Shown in pieces: positions 7,626 to 13,723 of a DNA stretch of 30,387 nt (its first letter is position 1; every line of letters starts with the position of its first letter). Made by a program: the position numbers and the translations under genes. The stretch comes from an uncultured Angelakisella sp. (GTDB lineage Bacteria; Bacillota; Clostridia; Oscillospirales; Ruminococcaceae). A model generated the notes under the pieces. It was not told where the DNA came from, made no database searches, and saw only the letters and a program-made list of their open reading frames with translations. The stretch covers positions 1 through 30,387 of the forward strand of contig CAJUFR010000025.1 in NCBI GenBank assembly GCA_910585525.1. Direction: 5' to 3'.

Positions 7626-7671
7626 CAAAAAAGGTCCCCTTCCACTCCGGCAGGAGGGAAAGGGGACCTTT
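7626..7671 (-). terminator. Rho-independent terminator of the 162-aa gene
   Basis: A perfect 12-bp stem, 7630-7641 with 7660-7671 (AAAGGTCCCCTT / AAGGGGACCTTT), is followed on the minus strand by a run of six Ts ending at 7627. It lies 12 bases beyond the stop codon of the minus-strand gene. Confidence 0.9.
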
Positions 7672-7683
7672 GGGCACGGTCTG

Positions 7684-8172
7684 TCAGATCTCGTCGCTCA
7701 CCGACACCGTCTGGAGCACCGGCAGGGCGCCGCTGTCGTTCCAGTAGAAGGTGTTGCGGTCCACCTGCTGGCACCAGTGGGCGTCGGCCAGCAGCTTGGA
7801 GATGCGGGTGCGCTTCAGCTGGCCATGCAACTCCTGGAACAGTTCGTCCAGGCTGACGGTGCGGAAGCTGTTATTGGCCAGGTAGTCCCGCAGCTTCAGC
7901 AGCAGCTGGGTCTCCACCACCAGGGAGACCGGCTGGGCGGCGTTCCGGCGGCGGGGGGCGGCGGCCTCCGCCTTCTCCGCCTCCTGCTTCTGGTAGGCGG
8001 CGTAGACCGCCTTGATGCGGGTGATGAGCATGGGGGAGAAGTCCTCCCGGCGGCTCAGCAGCCGGAAGTCGTAGCAGCCCAGGTCCCGCATGGTGTGGTA
8101 CCCGTGGGTGGCGCAATACTCCACGAAGGGCTGGTACAGTTCCCGGTTGTAGATGTCTTTTATCATGTCCAT
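7684..8172 (-). CDS. Unrecognised 162-aa protein
   Basis: I do not recognise this protein. It is soluble, with no signal peptide or membrane segment. The N-terminal part (about residues 10-60) contains YCATHGYHTMRDLGCYDFRL followed by LITRIKAVYAAY; the spacing vaguely resembles the helix-hairpin-helix of RNA polymerase alpha C-terminal-like domains, but this is weak. A charged Ala/Glu/Arg linker (about 63-78) separates it from a helical C-terminal part with RTVSLDELFQELHGQLKRTR, which could be a small winged-helix-like domain ending in YWND. It has its own promoter and terminator. The ATG at 8172 is preceded by a modest AGGAC; the in-frame ATG two codons later is an alternative start. Confidence 0.75.
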   Translation of the reverse strand: MDMIKDIYNRELYQPFVEYCATHGYHTMRDLGCYDFRLLSRREDFSPMLITRIKAVYAAYQKQEAEKAEAAAPRRRNAAQPVSLVVETQLLLKLRDYLANNSFRTVSLDELFQELHGQLKRTRISKLLADAHWCQQVDRNTFYWNDSGALPVLQTVSVSDEI

Positions 8173-8246
8173 AAGATGTCCTGTTCTTCCTTTCCAGGGC
8201 CGCTCCGTCCTGCCCCTGTATCGTTATCCAGTTTACACGAGAGATT

Positions 8247-8275
8247 ATTATACAGGGAAATAGACAAAAAAACAA
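8247..8275 (-). promoter_or_regulatory. Promoter of the 162-aa gene
   Basis: On the minus strand TTGTTT (8270-8275), a 17-base spacer and TATAAT (8247-8252) form a good housekeeping promoter, with a leader of about 70 bases. Confidence 0.65.
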
Positions 8276-8353
8276 TCCAAAATTTAGCACAAATCGACAG
8301 CATTCTGGCCGGAAAAAACACGCAAAAATCACAGTCCCCTGCTTTGGAACAGG

Positions 8354-8381
8354 AAAAACGCCCGGGCCAATGGCTCGGGCG
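8354..8381 (-). terminator. Terminator after the Imm1-like gene
   Basis: CGCCCGGGCC (8359-8368) pairs with GGCTCGGGCG (8372-8381) with one mismatch. On the minus strand TTTTT follows directly. It closes the transcript of the genes at 8401-9956. Confidence 0.8.
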
Positions 8382-8400
8382 CTGGGGTTATTCGATAGGG

Positions 8401-8832
8401 TCACAGTTCCTCCCACCGGACCAGGGCGGGCAGTTCCTCCGTCCGGGCCGGCCAACCGGGGAGGTCCAGCCAGGCCAGCAGCACCTCCGCCGCCGCCTCC
8501 AGGGGGCAGACGTAGTCGTTGCACACCTTCAGCACCTCCCCGCCGGGGGTGATGTGGAAGGCGGTAAACCCGTGGGGGTCCAGCCCCAGGTCCTCCGGCC
8601 CGTAAGCCTGTATCCCGGCGGAGCCGTCATTGGGGGCGTACCAAAGGTAGGCGTGGCGGTCCTTCACCAGGACGCTGAGGTAGGGGTACGGGCCGGCGCC
8701 GGGGACCCAGGGGGCGTCCGCAACGATGAACTCGTTGTAGCCATCCAGGCTTTTGGCCAGGACGGCCCGGACCTCCCCGGGGGTGGCGCAGCTTTCTTTG
8801 CCCAGGAAGTGTTCAAAAAACAGCGGGGTCAC
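8401..8832 (-). CDS. Possible Imm1-like immunity-type protein
   Basis: This is a soluble 143-aa protein. The C-terminal third, GEVLKVCNDYVCPLEAAAEV followed by LLAWLDLPGWPARTEELPALVRWEEL, has the pattern of the Imm1 family (a helix starting with a small-acidic EA, then a Pro/Arg segment ending in a W-E pair). The middle, YLSVLVKDRHAYLWYAPNDG, would be its beta strands. Imm1 proteins normally neutralise toxins in polymorphic toxin systems, but no toxin gene is adjacent, so if the assignment is right it is an orphan. The start is a GTG at 8830-8832, with AAGGAGG overlapping the stop codon of the upstream DUF362 gene 14 bases away, so the two are probably translationally coupled. Family assignment is tentative; the gene itself is well supported. 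Confidence 0.7.
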   Translation of the reverse strand: MTPLFFEHFLGKESCATPGEVRAVLAKSLDGYNEFIVADAPWVPGAGPYPYLSVLVKDRHAYLWYAPNDGSAGIQAYGPEDLGLDPHGFTAFHITPGGEVLKVCNDYVCPLEAAAEVLLAWLDLPGWPARTEELPALVRWEEL

Positions 8833-8846
8833 CGGGCGCCCCTCCT

Positions 8847-9956
8847 TTACTTGAGGGTGACCAGTTCATAGGCCCGGGTGCCCAGGCCCAGCTTCTCGGC
8901 GTGGGCCAGCGCCACCTGCCAGTCGGTGTCGGGGAAGGCGGAGGTGAACCGGTCCTCCTTGGGGCTGCTGTCCTGGATCATGCTGCCGGGCATGGGGGGC
9001 ATCCGGTTGCAGGCGTCGGCGCAGGCCTGGTCCAGGGCCACCGGGTCGAAGGAGGCGAAGAAGCCCACATCCGGCACCAGGGGGATGTCGTTTTCCCCAT
9101 GGCAATCGCAGTAGGGGGAGACATCGATGACCAGGCTGATATGGAAGCTGGGCTTGCCCGCCAGCACCGCCCAGCTGTACTCGGCGATCTTCTGGTTCAG
9201 GCGCTGGTTGCTGTGGCTGTCCGGGGGCTGGATGGCGTCGAAGTTGCAGGCCCCCAGGCAGCGGCCGCAGCCCACGCAGCGGCTGTGGTCGATGGAGGCC
9301 TTGCGGTCCTCCCCGAAGGAGATGGCGTCGTGGGCGCACTGTCTGGCGCAGGTCCGGCAGCCGGTGCAGAGGGGCTGCTCCACATGGGGCTTGCCGCTGG
9401 CGTGCTGCTCCATCTTGCCGGCCCGGCTGCCGCAGCCCATCCCCAGGTTTTTCAGCGCCCCGCCGAAGCCGGCGCTCTCGTGGCCCTTGAAGTGGTTCAC
9501 CGAGACGATGATATCGGCGTCCACGATGGCCCGGCCGATCTTGGCCTCCTTGACATACTCCCCGCAGGGGACGGGGACGATGCCCTCGTCGGTGCCCTTG
9601 AGACCGTCGGCGATGATCACCTGGCAGCCGGTGGTCATGGGGCCGAAGCCGTGGAGCATCGCCACGTTGAGGTGGTCCACAGCGTTTTTGCGGCTGCCCA
9701 CATAGAGGGTGTTGCAGTCGGTGAGGAAGGGGACGCCGCCCCACTCCTTTACCAGGTCGGCCACCACCTTGACGTAGTCGGGCCGCAGGTAGGCCAGATT
9801 CCCTTCCTCCCCGAAGTGGAGTTTAAGGGCGGTGAACTTCTGCCGGAAGTCGATCTCCCCCATCCCCGCCGCCCGGATAAGGCGCTCCAGCTTCTGGAGC
9901 AGGCTGGTGCCCGGATCGACATGGAGATCGGTATAGTATACCTTGGATGGTGTCAT
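8847..9956 (-). CDS. DUF362 protein with two 4Fe-4S clusters
   Basis: This 369-aa protein belongs to the DUF362 family found in anaerobes. The N-terminal and C-terminal halves (KVYYTDLHVD, ALKLHFGEEGN, NHFKGHESAGFGGALKNLGM and later SFDPVALDQACADACN) are the DUF362 fold, interrupted at about residues 190-240 by a bacterial ferredoxin module. Its cysteines follow CxxCxxCxxxC spacing twice: Cys197, 200, 203, 207 and Cys227, 230, 233, 237, sufficient for two clusters. The biochemical role is not established; members are annotated as iron-sulfur electron-transfer proteins. An AAGGAGAG ribosome binding site precedes the ATG. The gene lies 39 bases after the glyoxalase gene and is followed by the Imm1-like gene, so the three may share a transcript. 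Confidence 0.93.
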   Translation of the reverse strand: MTPSKVYYTDLHVDPGTSLLQKLERLIRAAGMGEIDFRQKFTALKLHFGEEGNLAYLRPDYVKVVADLVKEWGGVPFLTDCNTLYVGSRKNAVDHLNVAMLHGFGPMTTGCQVIIADGLKGTDEGIVPVPCGEYVKEAKIGRAIVDADIIVSVNHFKGHESAGFGGALKNLGMGCGSRAGKMEQHASGKPHVEQPLCTGCRTCARQCAHDAISFGEDRKASIDHSRCVGCGRCLGACNFDAIQPPDSHSNQRLNQKIAEYSWAVLAGKPSFHISLVIDVSPYCDCHGENDIPLVPDVGFFASFDPVALDQACADACNRMPPMPGSMIQDSSPKEDRFTSAFPDTDWQVALAHAEKLGLGTRAYELVTLK

Positions 9957-9995
9957 GGCTTGTCTCTCCTTCTGATTGATTTGAACAGCAGCTTG

Positions 9996-10367
9996 TTACT
10001 TCTTGGCGGGGACCACCTCTGTCCAGTACCCGTCCGGGTCGCTGATAAAATAGATGCCCATGTTGGGGTTTTCGTAGCAGATGCAGCCCAGTTCCCGGTG
10101 GAAGGCCCGGGCGGCCTCGATGTCCTCGGTGGCCACCGCCATGTGGATCTCGTTATCCCCCAAGTTATAGGGCTCCTTGCGGTCCCGCAGCCAGGTGAGT
10201 TCCACCTGGTGGCCGGAGACGCCGTCCTCCAGGAACACCAGCACGAAGCTGCCGTCGGCGGCCTCCTTGCGGCGGGTCTCCTGCATCCCCAGGGCCTTCT
10301 TGTAGAAGTCCACGCTCTTTTCCAGGTCAAAAACGTTGATGTTGTTGTGCACCATCTGGAAGGTCAT
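9996..10367 (-). CDS. gloA: Glyoxalase I-like VOC protein (lactoylglutathione lyase family)
   Basis: This 123-aa VOC-fold protein has both beta-alpha-beta modules and all four metal ligands of E. coli GlxI in the expected places: His7 (MVHNNINV), Glu56 (QVELTW), His75 (EIHMAVA) and Glu117 (WTEVVP). Family members isomerise the methylglyoxal-thiol hemithioacetal. Since Clostridia often lack glutathione, the true co-substrate may be another thiol. Two starts are possible; I prefer the ATG at 10365-10367, since AAAGGA lies 8 bases upstream, whereas for the ATG at 10374-10376 that motif directly touches the codon. A good promoter lies at 10406-10434. It heads the minus-strand run containing the DUF362 gene. 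Confidence 0.92.
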   Translation of the reverse strand: MTFQMVHNNINVFDLEKSVDFYKKALGMQETRRKEAADGSFVLVFLEDGVSGHQVELTWLRDRKEPYNLGDNEIHMAVATEDIEAARAFHRELGCICYENPNMGIYFISDPDGYWTEVVPAKK

Positions 10368-10405
10368 GTCCGTCATCCTTTCTTTTTCGTAAGATCTATG
10401 ATCCA

Positions 10406-10434
10406 AGTATATCCGCTTTTGGCGGGGTTTGCAA
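10406..10434 (-). promoter_or_regulatory. Promoter of gloA
   Basis: On the minus strand TTGCAA (10429-10434), a 17-base spacer and TATACT (10406-10411) form a near-consensus promoter. It is arranged back to back with the plus-strand promoter at 10443, only 8 bases separating the two -35 boxes. Confidence 0.75.
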
Positions 10435-10442
10435 GTGGGGGC

Positions 10443-10471
10443 TTGAAAAGAGGGGGCGCCTGTGGTAAGAT
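10443..10471 (+). promoter_or_regulatory. Promoter of the leader peptide / RNHCP unit
   Basis: TTGAAA (10443-10448), a 17-base spacer and TAAGAT (10466-10471). It gives a leader of about 170 bases before the RNHCP gene, long enough for the regulatory features noted below. Confidence 0.65.
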
Positions 10472-10538
10472 AAGCCCTGGCCCCATAGCGGCGGAGACGC
10501 CGCCGCCCCCGGGCCGGAGTGAAAACAAGGAGAGTTTT

Positions 10539-10574
10539 ATGAAAACCAACGGGTACTTTGTTCTTGTGGGCTGA
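10539..10574 (+). CDS. Putative 11-aa leader peptide upstream of the RNHCP gene
   Basis: A short frame reads MKTNGYFVLVG and stop, with AAGGAG (10527-10532) spaced 6 bases from the ATG, better than the ribosome binding site of the main gene. Its stop codon lies inside a hairpin (10571-10586), and an alternative hairpin overlaps that one. This is the layout of ribosome-stalling leader peptides that control antibiotic-response and translation-related genes. I do not recognise the peptide from a known case. The sequence AAACCAAC inside the peptide (10543-10550) recurs at 10615-10622 just before the main gene. Function is inferred from position only. Confidence 0.5.
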   Translation: MKTNGYFVLVG

Positions 10575-10608
10575 CCGGGAGGTCAGTGTCGTAAGGAGCA
10601 CGCCTCCC
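10571..10608 (+). promoter_or_regulatory. Mutually exclusive hairpins between leader peptide and RNHCP gene
   Basis: Hairpin A is CTGACC (10571-10576) with GGTCAG (10581-10586) around a GGGA loop and includes the leader stop codon. Hairpin B is GGGAGG (10577-10582) with CCTCCC (10603-10608) and encloses an AAGGAG at 10593-10598. They share bases 10577-10582, so only one can form at a time. A ribosome pausing at the end of the leader peptide would open A and favour B. No T-tract follows, so control would be translational or by mRNA stability. Confidence 0.45.
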
Positions 10609-10649
10609 AAGTAGAAACCAACTTTTCTATGACGGAGGAACATCATCAC

Positions 10650-11069
10650 ATGAAGCGTGAAGCAAAACGACGGAGTTTTGAAAAGGGGTACTACAAAAAC
10701 CACCCCTGCAACGAGACGTTCACCTGCAAGGTCTGCGGCTGGCCAGTCTCCCCGGCGGGGGCGGGCAGCAGCCACCGGAACCACTGTCCCAACTGCCTTT
10801 CCAGTCTCCACCTGGACGACGAGCCCGGGGACCGGGCGGCGGATTGCGGGGGCATCATGGACCCGGTGGCGGTGTGGGTGCGCAAGGACGGTGAGTGGGC
10901 CATCATCCACCGGTGCCGCCGGTGCGGGGCCCTCAGCTCCAATCGGGTGGCGGCGGACGACAGCCCGGTGAAGCTGCTGTCCATCGCCATGCGCCCCATC
11001 GCCGCCCCGCCCTTCCCCATGGAGCACATCCGGGAGGTGACGGCGCTGCTGGGACAGCAGGATGGCTGA
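10650..11069 (+). CDS. RNHCP domain-containing protein
   Basis: This basic 139-aa protein contains the signature that names the family, HRNHCPNCL, followed by SLHLDDEPGDRAADCGGIMD. It has paired cysteines for metal binding: CKVC, CPNC, a lone Cys in CGG, and CRRC (HRCRRCGALSSNR). The RNHCP family is small and of unknown function; the zinc-ribbon-like appearance suggests nucleic acid or ribosome binding, which is inference. I chose the ATG at 10650, with GGAGG at 10634-10638; the in-frame ATG at 10629 lacks a ribosome binding site and would add MTEEHHH. It is preceded by a putative leader peptide and alternative hairpins, and has its own promoter and terminator. Confidence 0.88.
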   Translation: MKREAKRRSFEKGYYKNHPCNETFTCKVCGWPVSPAGAGSSHRNHCPNCLSSLHLDDEPGDRAADCGGIMDPVAVWVRKDGEWAIIHRCRRCGALSSNRVAADDSPVKLLSIAMRPIAAPPFPMEHIREVTALLGQQDG

Positions 11070-11079
11070 GTAGGATAGC

Positions 11080-11121
11080 AAAACCAGGAGGCACGGATCA
11101 GTTTCGTGCCTCCTGGTTTTT
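11080..11121 (+). terminator. Strong terminator after the RNHCP gene
   Basis: A perfect 16-bp stem (11080-11095 with 11105-11120, AAAACCAGGAGGCACG and its complement) ends in TTTTT. The stem also carries TTTT on the minus strand, so it may serve the convergent gene ending at 11137 as well. Confidence 0.93.
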
Positions 11122-11136
11122 ATAATATATAGTATA

Positions 11137-12225
11137 CTACCTATCCCCCTCCACCGTGGAGAGCAAAATAGCGCACATCGCCATCAGGCAGAGGGCCCCC
11201 AGCAGGCCGCCGCTGCCCGGGGCCAGCACCGGGCGGCCGGTGAGCATGGCGGGGACAGCGGCGAACCGCCGCCACAGGGGCGGGGTCGCCAGCAGGGCGG
11301 TGAGGGCCCCGTGGAGCAGCCGGGCCCGGAGCAGCAGCCAGCTGTCCACCGGCTGCTCCCCGAAGCAGGCCGCCAGCTGGCAGACCACCGAGCAGGAGGA
11401 GAAGGAGAGGAGAAAGGGCAGCACCAGCGCCCCCTGTCCCGGGGGCAGAGCCTGGGCCCGGGCGCAGCCGCCGCCGATCTCCAGGAGGCCGGCCCAGAGG
11501 CAGGACGCCCCGCCGGGGGTAAGGACACCCCCGGTGGCCCGACTGAGCCAGCGGCTGGCCGCCGCCAGCAGCCCCGCTTCCTCCAGCACCTGGCAGAGGG
11601 CGGAAAAGACCAGCACAAAGGCGCAGATGGAGAGCATCCCCGCCGTGGCGGAGGAGACCGCCCGGACCAGTCCCGCCGCCGGAGGGAGCGTCCCGCCGGC
11701 ATCGCTCCCCCGGACCAGCACCGGGCGGCGGCAGAGGATACGGCCGGTGACCGCCCCCGCCGCAAGCTGGCAGCCGAAGAGGAACAGCCCCCACCCCGGG
11801 GAGCGGAACACCCCCGCCCCCACCACCGCCACCAGGAATGCCGGGCCGCTGTTGACACAGAAGGCGAGGGCACGTCCGGCATCCTGGGGGGAGAGCCGCT
11901 TCTGCTCCACCATCCCCGCCAGCACCCGGGCCCCGGCGGGGTAGCCCCCGATCCAACTCATCAGGATGGCGGGGGCCAGCTGGGGCGGGCAGTGGTAGAG
12001 GTGCTTTGCCACGCCCCCCAGGGGGCGCTCCAGCATACGGCCCACCTGGGTGCGGGCCACAAAGTCGGAGAGGATGAGGAAGGGGAAAAGGGAGGGGATC
12101 ATCACCGTGGCGCAGATGGCCAGCCCCCGGCGCATCCCCTCCCCCACCCAGGGGGAGCAGAACAGCAGCACCCCCGCCGCCCCGGCGCAGACCAACCCCA
12201 GCAGCCAGCTTTTCCCTCTGGCCAT
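11137..12225 (-). CDS. ylbJ: YlbJ-like sporulation integral membrane protein
   Basis: This is a 362-aa polytopic membrane protein. The N-terminus has a membrane segment (LGLVCAGAAGVLLFCSPWVG) followed by the characteristic CATVMIPSLFPFLILSDFV; then MSWIGGYPAGARVLAGMVEQ and RALAFCVNSGPAFLVAVVGA, the conserved GYPxGA and nucleoside-recognition (Gate) domain blocks of YlbJ and related spore membrane proteins. A second Gate-like block follows (LLEIGGGCARAQALPP to FLLSFSSCSVVCQLA). YlbJ is needed for spore heat resistance in Bacillus and is made in the mother cell. The ATG at 12223-12225 comes 3 bases after the spoIVA stop codon, with no separate strong ribosome binding site, so translation is probably coupled. 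The exact orthology (YlbJ versus SpoIIM/SpmA-like Gate proteins) is less certain than the family. Confidence 0.8.
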   Translation of the reverse strand: MARGKSWLLGLVCAGAAGVLLFCSPWVGEGMRRGLAICATVMIPSLFPFLILSDFVARTQVGRMLERPLGGVAKHLYHCPPQLAPAILMSWIGGYPAGARVLAGMVEQKRLSPQDAGRALAFCVNSGPAFLVAVVGAGVFRSPGWGLFLFGCQLAAGAVTGRILCRRPVLVRGSDAGGTLPPAAGLVRAVSSATAGMLSICAFVLVFSALCQVLEEAGLLAAASRWLSRATGGVLTPGGASCLWAGLLEIGGGCARAQALPPGQGALVLPFLLSFSSCSVVCQLAACFGEQPVDSWLLLRARLLHGALTALLATPPLWRRFAAVPAMLTGRPVLAPGSGGLLGALCLMAMCAILLSTVEGDR

Positions 12226-12228
12226 CCC

Positions 12229-13707
12229 CTACAGGATGATGCAGATGAGGCCGGAGCAGCCCTCGTTGATGATCCGCTCGGTGGTCTCCTGCATCTTCAT
12301 CCGGGCATCGCTGGGCATCCGGTACAGCTTGTTGTGCAGTCCCTCGTTCACCAACTCGTGGAGGGATTTGCCGAAGATGTTGGATTCCCAGATCTTCGCC
12401 GGGTTCTCCTCGAACTCCTGGAGGAGGTAGTGGACCAGTTCCTCGCTCTGGCGCTCGCTGCCGACGATGGGGGCTACCTCGGTGGTGATGTTCGCCTGCA
12501 TCATATGGATGCTCGGCGCGCTTGCCTTGAGCCGGACCCCGTACCGGCCTCCCTGCTTCATGATCTCCGGTTCCTCCAGGGTCAGTTCATCCAGGCTGGG
12601 CATCACGATGCCGTAGCCGGTGGCCGCCACCTCCTCCAGGGCGCCGCTGATCTTGTCGTACTTCCTCTTGATGGCGGCAAGTTCGATCATGCAGGGCAGC
12701 AGCCCCTCCTCGCCGTCGATGGTGAGGCCGGTGGCCTCCCCCAGGATGCGGTAGAACAGCCCGCCGGGGATATCCATCCGGCAACGCAGGCTGCCGGAGC
12801 CAAGGTCGATGGTGCTCACCCGGACGTCGTCGATGTTCTCGCACTCCGCCATCCCCGCCACCGCGGCAGCCGCCCCGGCGATGCGCTCCAGCTGGGCCCC
12901 GCAGAGCCGGGCCTGCTGGTAGATGGACTTCTGAAGCCAGTGGTCCCGGGGCAGGTTCATGATCCAGGCGGGGAGTTCCAGCGCCACCTCCTTGACAGGG
13001 AACTGGTAGAGGATGCGGGTGAGTATCTCCCGGATATCGTCCTGGTCCAGTTCCAGGCAGTTCACCGCCACCACCGGCACACCGTACCGCTCCTCCATGG
13101 CCTGGCGCAGTTCCCGGCAGCGGGGGGCCTTGGGCTGGGTGCAGTTGAGGAGGATCACAAAGGGCTTGCCGATCTCCTGGAGTTCCCCGATGACCCGGGA
13201 CTCCGCCTCCTCGTACTCCGACCGGGGGATGTCGCTGATGGAGCCGTCGGTGGTGATCACCAGGCCGATGGTGCTGTGCTCGGTGATGACCTTTTTGGTC
13301 CCCAGTTCCGCCGCCATGTTAAAGGGTACCTCCCGGTCGAACCAGGGGGTCATCACCATCCGGGGCTGCTCGTTTTCGATGTACCCCAGGGCGCTGGGGA
13401 CGATGTACCCCACGCAGTCGATGAGCCGCACCTGGAAGGAGGCGGTCTGGTCCACCGATATCTTCACCGCCTCCTCGGGGATGAACTTGGGCTCGGTGGT
13501 CATGATGGTCTTGCCGGCGGCGGACTGGGGCAGTTCGTCGGTGGCCCGCTCCCTCCGGGCGTCGCTTTCGATGTTGGGCAGCACCAGCGTTTCCATGAAC
13601 CGCTTGATGAAGGTGGATTTGCCGGTGCGCACCGGCCCCACCACCCCCACGTAGATGTCCCCGTCGGTGCGCTTCGCGATATCCTGGTAAAGTGTGGTTT
13701 TTTCCAT
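12229..13707 (-). CDS. spoIVA: Stage IV sporulation protein A, coat morphogenesis ATPase
   Basis: This 492-aa protein is full length for SpoIVA. The Walker A motif GPVRTGKST places Lys30, the sensor threonines are Thr70-Thr71 (MTTEPKFIP), and the Walker B aspartate is Asp97 (RLIDCVGY); these are the same positions as in Bacillus subtilis SpoIVA. The C-terminus ends GCSGLICIIL, the short hydrophobic tail used to reach the forespore surface. SpoIVA hydrolyses ATP to polymerise into the basement layer of the spore coat in the mother cell. GGGAGGAGAGG lies just upstream of the ATG. It follows the SipL-type gene by 16 bases and precedes the ylbJ-like gene by 3, all from one sigma-E-like promoter. 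Confidence 0.98.
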   Translation of the reverse strand: MEKTTLYQDIAKRTDGDIYVGVVGPVRTGKSTFIKRFMETLVLPNIESDARRERATDELPQSAAGKTIMTTEPKFIPEEAVKISVDQTASFQVRLIDCVGYIVPSALGYIENEQPRMVMTPWFDREVPFNMAAELGTKKVITEHSTIGLVITTDGSISDIPRSEYEEAESRVIGELQEIGKPFVILLNCTQPKAPRCRELRQAMEERYGVPVVAVNCLELDQDDIREILTRILYQFPVKEVALELPAWIMNLPRDHWLQKSIYQQARLCGAQLERIAGAAAAVAGMAECENIDDVRVSTIDLGSGSLRCRMDIPGGLFYRILGEATGLTIDGEEGLLPCMIELAAIKRKYDKISGALEEVAATGYGIVMPSLDELTLEEPEIMKQGGRYGVRLKASAPSIHMMQANITTEVAPIVGSERQSEELVHYLLQEFEENPAKIWESNIFGKSLHELVNEGLHNKLYRMPSDARMKMQETTERIINEGCSGLICIIL

Positions 13708-13723
13708 GGTTCCCTCTCCTCCC

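Noticed and set aside
10368..11081. Long N-terminal extension of the glyoxalase frame
   Set aside because: It runs through the promoter and opposite the RNHCP gene; the VOC fold is complete from 10367.
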